Assembly (NCBI GenBank): GCA_937915975.1
Contig: CALGGL010000290.1
Coordinates: forward strand, 1-8,105
Source of the DNA: an uncultured Lachnospiraceae bacterium
Lineage (GTDB): Bacteria > Bacillota > Clostridia > Lachnospirales > Lachnospiraceae
Direction: 5' to 3'
Length of the DNA: 8,105 bases
In this document: positions 1-5,593 of the stretch, piece by piece
How the letters are laid out: the number at the start of each line of letters is the position of its first letter
How positions within the stretch are numbered: the first letter of the stretch is position 1
Notes under the pieces: generated by a model
Database searches by the model: none
The model's input: only the letters and a program-made list of their open reading frames with translations
What the model was told of the DNA's origin: nothing
Made by a program: the position numbers and the translations under genes

Positions 1-1
1 A

Positions 2-367
2 AGTCAGGTTTCGGACAGTGTTGAAAAAAACAGTGTAATCTCCACAAGCCCTTCCGCGGACGAGAAGCTGAGTCCCGGTTCTGTTGTATATATAACTGTC
101 AGCTCCGGCGATCAGGTGTCCTATACAACTGTCCCAAATCTTATCGGTTATTCGGAAAATTCCGCGTACAATAAGCTCGATTCCTGCAGGCTGAGTGTGG
201 GAACGATAGAGAGGGTCGAGAGCGATCTTGAACCCGGTACAGTCATCTGGCAGAATATTGAAGCGTATACGGAGATAGAGGAGTTCTCAAGGATAAGTCT
301 GCGTATCTCTACAGGGCCTTCCCAAATGTCTTCTGTGACAGATGATGACGGAGCAGAAGCGGGATGA
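2..367 (+). CDS. prkC: C-terminal end of PASTA-domain serine/threonine protein kinase (partial, 5' end outside window)
   Basis: This is the extracellular tail of a membrane-anchored Ser/Thr kinase that senses peptidoglycan fragments through PASTA repeats; the kinase and transmembrane parts lie upstream of the window. The frame is open from base 2 with no stop, so the in-frame GTG at 116 is internal and not a start. About 37 residues at the left edge form the second half of one PASTA repeat (a PSADEKLSPGS stretch followed by YITVSSG). A full repeat follows, from VPNLIG to RISTGPS, with the typical 'VPNLIGYS..A...L' opening and 'PGTVIWQ' turn. The last residues are acidic and unstructured. The stop TGA overlaps the ATG of the next gene (ATGA), indicating translational coupling. 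Kinase-then-rsgA is the standard Firmicutes order (prpC-prkC-rsgA), which supports the call. The symbol follows the Bacillus name and is inferred from context. Confidence 0.85.
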   Translation, partial: SQVSDSVEKNSVISTSPSADEKLSPGSVVYITVSSGDQVSYTTVPNLIGYSENSAYNKLDSCRLSVGTIERVESDLEPGTVIWQNIEAYTEIEEFSRISLRISTGPSQMSSVTDDDGAEAG

Positions 368-1899
368 CAGAGGGTAGAATAGTAAAAGCTCTGAGCGGCT
401 TTTATTACGTCCGGGCCGGGAGTGATGTATACACATGTAGCGCCAGCGGAAAGATAAAATTCGGTAATTACATCCCGCTTGTCGGGGATAATGTCGAGAT
501 CAGCACTTCTTCGGATCTTACGGGCAGTATTGAAAATATACTGCCTCGCATAAATTCACTTATCCGTCCGGCTGTCGCGAATATCGACTGTATAGTTTTT
601 CTGGCTTCCAACGTAAATCCGGTGACCGATCCTCTTCTTATTGACAGAATGTCCGTCATCGCAGAGTATTTAAACTGTGAATTCACCCTCTGCATTAACA
701 AGATTGATCTTACAGAAAGTGATTCATACGGCAGTATATATGAGGACATAGGCTATAAGGTCTTCAGAACTTCTGCGGTTTCAAAAGTCGGGATCGATGA
801 AGCGGATTCTTTTCTCCGAGGCAGGACCTCTGTTCTGACAGGCAATTCGGGTGTCGGTAAATCAAGTATATTAAACGCAATAAATCCGGATTTCTGCCTT
901 AAAACAAGCGAGGTGAGTACGAAACTCGGGCGTGGAAAACACACGACGCGCCATGTTGAGATGTTTGATATAAGCGTCGATACATTTATTATAGATACTC
1001 CGGGCTTTGCGGGAGACAGCAACCTCGGATATGAGGTTGTATGGAATACCATGATAGATCAGGTAATAGAGGAAAATGTTCCGCGTGATGACAAGCTTGT
1101 CAATATATTTGGCATAGTTCCTTATCATGATCCGTTCTGGAGCGGAAGCCTGGAGGAAATCGACAGGATACTTTCCAAGCTTGGACTTAAGGTCAATACA
1201 TTTTTTACAAAGCATCAAAATATCGAGGATGTACGTAAATGCTCCGGTGCGGCACTTAATATAATTATAAATCCATGGTTATTTAAGGGACCGGCGAAGA
1301 AATTTGAAGAAAAATTCGGCGTACCGTCCATAAGAATTGCTGGTAATCCTATCGGTGCAACCGATACTACTGCCTTTGTGCTTAAGGTTGCTGAGGCGCT
1401 TAAGCTTGATAAAGCGCTTGTAGATAAGGTGATTGACGAGGAAGAGGATTATGTGTATAGTTATCTTGGTCAGTCGATAGGTGTACTTAGCTGGAAGCGT
1501 TTTGCCGTTGTGGCAGATGCAACCAATGCCATAGGTATAACCAGATACCTTGCCAATGATTACAGCTTTACACCTGTACTTGTGGTTATATCCGAGCCTA
1601 TCTATCGTGAGGAGGATAAGCAAAGAATCATAGATATGATAACCAATCTTGAGTATGCAAGACCGCCTAAAGTGGTATTTACCGCTGACCAGTTTGAGAT
1701 AAATGATACAATCTTAAGTGAAGAGGAGGATATCACGCTCTTAATCGGCAGTACCAATGAAAAAGAAGTCGGGCTTGAAAAGGGAATCCAGTTTATAACC
1801 GCAGCCTTCCCTATGAACGAAAGACTTGTATTCAATCGTACATATACCGGTTATCGTGGAAGTCTGACCTTTACAGAGGATTTGTATGATAACCTTTAA
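364..1899 (+). CDS. rsgA: Chimeric ORF: RsgA GTPase N-terminal part fused in frame to NifK-like nitrogenase component 1 C-terminal part
   Basis: Residues 1-215 are RsgA, the GTPase that assists 30S subunit maturation. They show an N-terminal OB fold and the circularly permuted motif order G4 NKID (112-115), G5 TSA (136-138), G1 GNSGVGKSS (160-168), the RGKHTTR switch (190-196) and G3 DTPGF (211-215). RsgA should continue for about 80 residues with a Cys/His zinc-binding domain, but this is missing; the only Cys after 215 is C293. From about residue 212 the protein matches the nitrogenase component 1 family: TPGFAGDSNLGYE resembles the NifK 'TPsFvGSHvtGyd' stretch, and then come VNIFG, a LSKLGLKVN helix, INPWLFKG, FGVPSIRIAGNPIG, LIGSTNEKE and a terminal YTGYRGSL. 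The NifD cofactor-ligand Cys position is N303, so the tail is beta-subunit-like. The N-terminal third of that family, with the cluster-binding cysteines, is absent. At 511 residues it fits neither family. Neither half is likely to keep its normal function. The start is set by the ATGA overlap with the kinase. Confidence 0.85.
   Translation: MTEGRIVKALSGFYYVRAGSDVYTCSASGKIKFGNYIPLVGDNVEISTSSDLTGSIENILPRINSLIRPAVANIDCIVFLASNVNPVTDPLLIDRMSVIAEYLNCEFTLCINKIDLTESDSYGSIYEDIGYKVFRTSAVSKVGIDEADSFLRGRTSVLTGNSGVGKSSILNAINPDFCLKTSEVSTKLGRGKHTTRHVEMFDISVDTFIIDTPGFAGDSNLGYEVVWNTMIDQVIEENVPRDDKLVNIFGIVPYHDPFWSGSLEEIDRILSKLGLKVNTFFTKHQNIEDVRKCSGAALNIIINPWLFKGPAKKFEEKFGVPSIRIAGNPIGATDTTAFVLKVAEALKLDKALVDKVIDEEEDYVYSYLGQSIGVLSWKRFAVVADATNAIGITRYLANDYSFTPVLVVISEPIYREEDKQRIIDMITNLEYARPPKVVFTADQFEINDTILSEEEDITLLIGSTNEKEVGLEKGIQFITAAFPMNERLVFNRTYTGYRGSLTFTEDLYDNL
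994..1014 (+). other. Junction between rsgA and nifK-like sequence
   Basis: The codons for DTPGFAG (residues 211-217) are where the RsgA match ends and the nitrogenase-like match begins. Both families have a T-P-x-F motif here: DTPGF is the GTPase G3 motif, and TP-x-F-x-G lies near the middle of NifK-like proteins. A short stretch of DNA identity at this motif is therefore the probable crossover point, either in the cell (microhomology deletion) or in sequence assembly. The exact breakpoint cannot be set within these bases because both parents could encode them. Confidence 0.7.
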
Positions 1900-1905
1900 A
1901 AGGAG
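1899..1905 (+). promoter_or_regulatory. Ribosome binding site of the HD-domain gene
   Basis: AAAGGAG lies 7 nt before the ATG at 1913. It begins on the last base of the preceding gene's TAA, so the two genes are tightly coupled and probably share a transcript. Confidence 0.75.
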
Positions 1906-1912
1906 ATAAATT

Positions 1913-2500
1913 ATGCAAGCTAATATTACAAGAGACGAAGCCTTTGAGCTTTTAAAAAAATACAACAAGGATCCGTTTCATATAAGGCACGCTCTTACCG
2001 TAGAGGGAGTTATGAAATGGTTTGCGAAAGAGGAGGGCTATGACGAAGATGAAGAATACTGGGGTATAGTCGGACTTCTTCACGATATTGATTTTGAGGA
2101 GTATCCTGAGGAGCACTGTATAAAGGCACCTGAGCTTTTACGCAAGGCAGGTGTAAGCGAGGATGTGATTCACGGAGTGTGTAGCCATGGATATGAGCTT
2201 ACGGTAGATGTTAAGCCGGAGCATGATATGGAAAAAACACTTTACGCAACGGATGAGCTTACCGGTCTTATATGGGCTGCAGCGCTTATCAGACCATCAA
2301 AAAGTGTTCAGGATATGGAGGTTAAATCCGTAAAGAAGAAATATAAGAGTGCCAACTTTGCGGCAGGCTGCTCCAGAGAGGTTATTGAGCGGGGAGCGAA
2401 AATGATGGGGATTGAGCTTTCGGAGCTTATCCAAAAGACGATACTTGCCATGCGAAGCTGCGAGGAAAGTGTTAATGAAGTAATGAAGGAATATGAGTGA
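1913..2500 (+). CDS. HD-domain (HDIG-type) metal-dependent phosphohydrolase
   Basis: A 195-residue cytosolic protein of the HD superfamily, whose members use metal ions to hydrolyse phosphoester bonds, often of nucleotides. The HD-fold ligands are visible in order: H26 in IRHALTVEGVM, the H57-D58 pair in GLLHDID, H87 and H92 in VIHGVCSHGYE, and D114 in YATDELTGLI. The C-terminal part is a charged helix region with C154, followed by a helix around residues 158-180. The length suits the small stand-alone HD proteins common in Clostridia. The start has a good ribosome binding site, and the gene follows the nitrogenase-like ORF after only 13 nt, so it belongs to that operon rather than to rsgA. 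The physiological substrate cannot be told from sequence, and no partner domain is present to guide it. Confidence 0.8.
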   Translation: MQANITRDEAFELLKKYNKDPFHIRHALTVEGVMKWFAKEEGYDEDEEYWGIVGLLHDIDFEEYPEEHCIKAPELLRKAGVSEDVIHGVCSHGYELTVDVKPEHDMEKTLYATDELTGLIWAAALIRPSKSVQDMEVKSVKKKYKSANFAAGCSREVIERGAKMMGIELSELIQKTILAMRSCEESVNEVMKEYE

Positions 2501-2503
2501 TAG

Positions 2504-2538
2504 AAAGAGTGACTTGGGCGTGAACCTTGTCACTCTTT
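2504..2538 (+). terminator. Hairpin just after the HD-domain gene, possible weak terminator
   Basis: AAAGAGTGAC (2504-2513) pairs perfectly with GTCACTCTTT (2529-2538) around a 15-nt loop, starting 4 nt after the stop codon. The 3' arm ends in only three T residues followed by ACAA, so termination would be weak. The same bases can pair instead with the far right arm of the giant palindrome, so the two folds are mutually exclusive. Confidence 0.35.
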
Positions 2539-2809
2539 ACAATTCTACGGGTTCATCCCATCAGACATAAGCATACCTATATGCCAGCTAGTCATCGATT
2601 TGCTAAATCAAAGCGTTCAATTCTTTATAGGTGCTAAAAATCGAAAACTCGCTTCGCTCAAACAGTTCGATTTTTTACGCACCTATATGCGAATTTTCAC
2701 TTTTGATTTAACGCAAATCGGACTAAATGCTGGCATATAGGTATGCTTATGTCTGATGGGATGTAACCTTATTATTAATTGTGACAAGGTTCACGCCAAG
2801 TCACTCTTT
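2504..2809. repeat. Giant imperfect palindrome, possible MITE-like or interspersed intergenic element
   Basis: Nearly the whole 306-bp interval folds on itself. The outer arms 2504-2533 and 2781-2809 are complementary over 29 bp with one extra G in the left arm. The next arms, 2554-2588 and 2729-2763, match perfectly over 35 bp. Further inward, 2589-2593 pairs with 2721-2725, 2596-2603 with 2713-2720, 2604-2612 with 2702-2710, 2627-2634 with 2679-2686, and 2636-2645 with 2666-2675. The apical loop is about 20 nt (2646-2665, containing CTCGCTTCGCTC). This makes about 104 paired bases, separated by small bulges. There is no ORF of note inside it. Size and symmetry suit a non-autonomous mobile or interspersed palindromic element. 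A flanking target-site duplication is not evident. Confidence 0.8.
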
Positions 2810-2849
2810 AATGGGTTATCAACTATGTTGATAACCCATTATTTTTTTT
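2810..2849 (+). terminator. Strong rho-independent terminator
   Basis: A perfect 14-bp stem (2810-2823 with 2827-2840, around a TAT centre) is followed by A and then eight T residues (2842-2849). It stops + strand transcription coming through the palindrome and insulates the ABC transporter operon. It lies about 310 nt after the HD gene, yet no other gene separates them, so it may be that operon's original terminator, displaced by the palindromic element. Confidence 0.85.
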
Positions 2850-2894
2850 GCTTATTATAATTCAAAATGATAGCGAAACATCGGTTTTATCAAA

Positions 2895-2924
2895 TTTACA
2901 AAGGCCTGTACATAGTGTTAATAT
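2895..2924 (+). promoter_or_regulatory. Probable sigma-A promoter of the ABC transporter operon
   Basis: A TTTACA -35 box (2895-2900; 5 of 6 consensus bases) is separated by 18 bp from TAATAT (2919-2924; 4 of 6). It lies between the terminator and the receptor gene, where a promoter must exist, and would give a leader of roughly 30 nt. This is by-eye matching in an AT-rich stretch. Confidence 0.45.
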
Positions 2925-2946
2925 CACTGCATATTAAAAAAAGAAA

Positions 2947-2951
2947 AGAGG
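2947..2951 (+). promoter_or_regulatory. Ribosome binding site that fixes the receptor gene start
   Basis: AGAGG is 8 nt from the ATG at 2960 but only 2 nt from the ATG at 2954. The upstream in-frame ATG at 2867 precedes the predicted promoter and lacks a ribosome binding site. The start at 2960 also gives a standard lipoprotein signal peptide. Confidence 0.7.
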
Positions 2952-2959
2952 TAATGATT

Positions 2960-3922
2960 ATGAAAAAGTTATTTAAGAAAAAAATTGCAGGCTTACTTAC
3001 AGCGAGCTTTATAGTTGCAAGCTTATTTACAGGATGTGGTAAAAAGGAGAATGCTGACAGCAACAAAAAGGAAGCAGGAAGTTCAACCGAAGCAGCTTCA
3101 AACAATGATGCGGAGGATACTGAAGCGCCGGCTGAGAAAAGAAAGATAGTTATAGCTACATCGGGAGCAGGTCCTGAACCATTTTGCTATACAGATGAGA
3201 GCGGAGAACTTACAGGTTATGATATAGAGCTTATCAGACTTGTATTTGAAGGACTTCCACAGTACGATGTGGAATTTGCAGTCTGCGAGTTCCAGTCGAT
3301 ATTTACAGGAATCGATACCGGTATCTATCAGGTAGGCTTAAACCACCTTGGATATAACAAGGAAAGAGCAGAGAAGTATCTTTATACAGATACCTATGAT
3401 GTAGGAAGTCATTCCATAGCAGTAAGAAAAGGCTATGATGAGATAAAGTCACTTGATGATATAGGTGGTCACAGCACACAGATAACAGCAGCAAGTGCCA
3501 ATGAAACAACCTTCCTTCGATACAATGAGGAACACCCGGACAATCCGCTGGATCTTACTTATATAGAGGTTGACAATACACTTGTTGATGTTGCAAACGG
3601 TGTGGTTGATTTTGAGTATTTCACAACCGCAACCTTAGAGGCACAGATTGCTGAAAAAGGACTTGAGGATAAGATTGATTTAATTCCTGTACCTATTGAG
3701 GATTCAGAGAATTTCACAGGTGGACTTAAGGGTATATTCTACATCGTTGCTAAGGATGATACACAGCTTGCAGATGATATTAATGCAAGAATTGAAGAGC
3801 TTATAGCTGACGGTACAGTTGCCGAGCTTAGAGCAGAGTGGTTTGGTGACAGCGCAGATGAGCTTACACTTGAGTATGTTGAAAGATGTAAGGAATACAT
3901 CGCAAATGAGCTTTCAGAATAG
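2960..3922 (+). CDS. Polar amino-acid ABC transporter, solute-binding lipoprotein (SBP_bac_3 family)
   Basis: A 320-residue extracellular receptor tethered to the membrane, delivering a small amino-acid-like ligand to the permease encoded next. The signal peptide has a basic start (MKKLFKKK), a hydrophobic core and a lipobox ending in TGC, with the lipidated Cys at 26. Residues 27-62 are a low-complexity acidic/Ser linker. The family-3 fold runs from KIVIATSGAGPEPF (62-75) through GYDIELIRLVF (87-96) and the ligand-Arg region NKERAEKY (133-140, R136) to the final RAEWFG (291-296), with about 24 extra residues after that. The GLNHL...ERAEKYL pattern recalls cystine/sulfur-amino-acid receptors of the Tcy type, though the substrate is not certain. 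By eye alignment the Asp that usually holds the ligand's alpha-amino group is Thr222 (FTTATLE). A start at 2867 would add 31 residues and spoil the signal peptide. Confidence 0.88.
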   Translation: MKKLFKKKIAGLLTASFIVASLFTGCGKKENADSNKKEAGSSTEAASNNDAEDTEAPAEKRKIVIATSGAGPEPFCYTDESGELTGYDIELIRLVFEGLPQYDVEFAVCEFQSIFTGIDTGIYQVGLNHLGYNKERAEKYLYTDTYDVGSHSIAVRKGYDEIKSLDDIGGHSTQITAASANETTFLRYNEEHPDNPLDLTYIEVDNTLVDVANGVVDFEYFTTATLEAQIAEKGLEDKIDLIPVPIEDSENFTGGLKGIFYIVAKDDTQLADDINARIEELIADGTVAELRAEWFGDSADELTLEYVERCKEYIANELSE

Positions 3923-3953
3923 GGATAAACTCAGTAAATAAGAGGGGATATGT

Positions 3954-4730
3954 ATGTTAAATATATTTGATATTGATGTGGTTTTTAAAGATGTTAAATC
4001 ATTATTACTGTTTGTTCCTATAACTCTCTATATATCCGTGATTTCAGGAATCATCGGATTGGTGCTTGGCTTTTTGCTTGCAGTTGTAAGGATAAAAAAG
4101 ATTCCTGTGCTTAATCAGATTGTAGGTGTATTTATATCCTTCATGAGAGGTACGCCGATTATAGTACAGCTTTATATAACATATTTTGGTATACCGATTG
4201 CATTTATGTATATCAATTACTATAAGGGAACCAATCTTCAGGTGGCAAATGTACCGCCTATAGTATATGCGTTATTTGCACTTGCACTTAACACGGGAGC
4301 GTTTTGCTCGGTTATTATCCAGTCTGCATTTGAGGCAATTAATCAGGGTGAGATAGAGGCGGCAGCAGCTCTCGGAATGACAGGAAGACAGAGGATGTTC
4401 CGAATCATCATACCGGAGGCACTTGAGCTTGCACTTCCTAATCTGGGTAATCAGTTTATAGGACTTATAAAAGGAACTTCGCTTGCATTTACCTGTTCTG
4501 TGGTTGAGATGACTGCACAGGCCAAGATAATAGGAGCAAGAGGATACAGATATTTTGAAGCATACGTAGCCTTGGCGATTATTTACTGGATCATGATAAT
4601 AGTTATTGAACAGCTTATCAAGCTTATACTTCATCTTGTTAAAGTGCCTGATGTAGTAGGTGATATAGAAGATAAGAAGCTTTACAAAAAGCAGAAAAAA
4701 CTCCTTAAAAAGCAGGGAGGGTTACTATAA
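3954..4730 (+). CDS. Amino-acid ABC transporter permease (HisM/GlnP-type)
   Basis: A 258-residue inner-membrane subunit that forms the translocation pore, probably as a homodimer because only one permease gene is present. Hydrophobic segments lie at about residues 18-45, 57-82, 102-125, 164-185 and 202-228. The family's EAA loop, which docks onto the ATPase, is clear at 135-154 (EAAAALGM then IIIPEAL), and RGTPIIVQL (65-73) is the typical amino-acid permease signature. The tail after 230 is basic, with several Lys-Lys pairs. The start has AGAGGGG at 3941-3947, 6 nt upstream; an ATG at 3950 is out of frame. It begins 31 nt after the receptor gene, and its TAA shares its last base with the ATPase ATG, so the three genes form one operon. 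Confidence 0.92.
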   Translation: MLNIFDIDVVFKDVKSLLLFVPITLYISVISGIIGLVLGFLLAVVRIKKIPVLNQIVGVFISFMRGTPIIVQLYITYFGIPIAFMYINYYKGTNLQVANVPPIVYALFALALNTGAFCSVIIQSAFEAINQGEIEAAAALGMTGRQRMFRIIIPEALELALPNLGNQFIGLIKGTSLAFTCSVVEMTAQAKIIGARGYRYFEAYVALAIIYWIMIIVIEQLIKLILHLVKVPDVVGDIEDKKLYKKQKKLLKKQGGLL

Positions 4731-5488
4731 TGATTAAAATACGTGATATAAAGAAAAGTTTTTTTTCAAATAAGGTATTGGACGGAATAAGCTTTGATAT
4801 CGAAGCCGGCGATGTAGTCGCCATAATCGGCCCATCCGGTACAGGTAAATCCACCCTGCTAAGATGTATCAACAGTATTACAAAGCCTGACGGTGGAGTA
4901 ATTGAGTTTGACGATTTTAAATTTGATACTAAAGACCACAGTAAAAAAGATTTGATAGAGCTTAGAAAAAAGACTTCGATGGTATTTCAGCAGTTTAATC
5001 TTTTTTCAAAAAAGACGGTTCTTAAAAATGTTATGGAGGGCTTAACCGTTGTCCAAAAGATTCCTAAAAAGGAAGCAAAGGAGATTGCCATAAAGGAGCT
5101 TACAAAGGTTCATATGGATGATAGGCAGCAGTATTATCCAAAGCATCTTTCGGGAGGACAACAGCAAAGGGTTGCCATAGCAAGAGCCCTTGCCATGCAG
5201 CCGGAGCTTTTACTTTTTGATGAGCCGACATCCGCACTCGATCCGGAGCTTGTGGGAGAGGTGCTTGATACAATCAAGGAGATAGCCAATGAGGGTTACA
5301 CGATGATTGTTGTATCTCATGAGATGAGCTTCGTAAGAAATGTAGCTACCAAGGTTATATTTATGGAAAACGGAAAAATTGTTGAGATGGGAACGGCAAG
5401 TCAGATATTTGACTCCCCTCAAAATGAAAGAACCAAGGAATTTCTGATTAAGAACAGAGTTGTTATACAGCCTGAATACAGTATCTGA
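4730..5488 (+). CDS. Amino-acid ABC transporter ATP-binding protein (GlnQ/HisP-type)
   Basis: A 252-residue cytosolic ATPase that powers the importer. All ABC motifs are intact: Walker A GPSGTGKST (34-42), Q-loop MVFQQFNLF (84-92), signature LSGGQQQR (140-147), Walker B LLLFDEP (160-166), D-loop SALD (168-171) and H-loop His197 in VVSHEMSF. Length and motif wording are those of the polar amino-acid uptake class. The gene starts on the last base of the permease stop (TAATG) and has GGGAGGG (4715-4721) 8 nt upstream inside the permease gene, so translation is coupled. There is no separate C-terminal regulatory domain such as the NIL domain of methionine transporters. It ends 105 nt before the amidohydrolase, with no clear terminator between, so some read-through is likely. 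Confidence 0.94.
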   Translation: MIKIRDIKKSFFSNKVLDGISFDIEAGDVVAIIGPSGTGKSTLLRCINSITKPDGGVIEFDDFKFDTKDHSKKDLIELRKKTSMVFQQFNLFSKKTVLKNVMEGLTVVQKIPKKEAKEIAIKELTKVHMDDRQQYYPKHLSGGQQQRVAIARALAMQPELLLFDEPTSALDPELVGEVLDTIKEIANEGYTMIVVSHEMSFVRNVATKVIFMENGKIVEMGTASQIFDSPQNERTKEFLIKNRVVIQPEYSI

Positions 5489-5506
5489 TTGGGCTTTTAT
5501 CAGCGA

Positions 5507-5512
5507 TATAAT
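5507..5512 (+). promoter_or_regulatory. Possible -10 box upstream of the amidohydrolase gene
   Basis: A perfect TATAAT sits in the 105-bp gap after the ATPase gene. No good -35 box is seen at 16-18 bp upstream and the extended TGn is lacking, so a separate promoter for the amidohydrolase is possible but unproven; co-transcription with the transporter is the alternative. Confidence 0.3.
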
Positions 5513-5541
5513 ATTTTATGGTGATTATCAAAAGGTGAGAG

Positions 5542-5548
5542 AAAGGAG
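5542..5548 (+). promoter_or_regulatory. Strong Shine-Dalgarno sequence without a standard start codon nearby
   Basis: AAAGGAG is among the best ribosome-binding matches in the window, but no ATG, GTG or TTG follows at 5-12 nt. The amidohydrolase ATG is 45 nt further on and an in-frame TAA (5561-5563) lies between. It may serve a short leader ORF starting at the rare codon ATT (5557), or be a relic of a moved start. Confidence 0.5.
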
Positions 5549-5593
5549 AAAATCCGATTATAAAAAAAGACAATTGGATTTTACGTGTTTGCT

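Noticed and set aside
116..367. Separate small gene starting at GTG 116
   Set aside because: The frame is open to the window's left edge and encodes another PASTA half-repeat before it, so this is the tail of a larger kinase gene.
364..1899. A new kind of GTPase-regulated nitrogenase with all parts functional
   Set aside because: The RsgA zinc domain and the nitrogenase-family N-terminal third with its cluster cysteines are both missing exactly at the join, which points to two broken genes and not a designed fusion.
2554..2763. Invertible DNA switch (inverton) flanked by the 35-bp inverted repeats
   Set aside because: Pairing continues inward almost to the centre, so inversion would change little. 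There is no promoter between the arms and no recombinase gene in the window.
2504..2809. CRISPR array or direct-repeat array
   Set aside because: The repeats are inverted and occur once each; there are no spaced direct repeats.
2867..2959. N-terminal extension of the receptor gene from ATG 2867
   Set aside because: It has no ribosome binding site, precedes the likely promoter, and would put 31 residues before a textbook lipoprotein signal peptide.
5585..5593. GTG 5585 as the amidohydrolase start
   Set aside because: No better ribosome binding site than ATG 5594 and a rarer codon; it cannot be excluded, but it changes only three residues.
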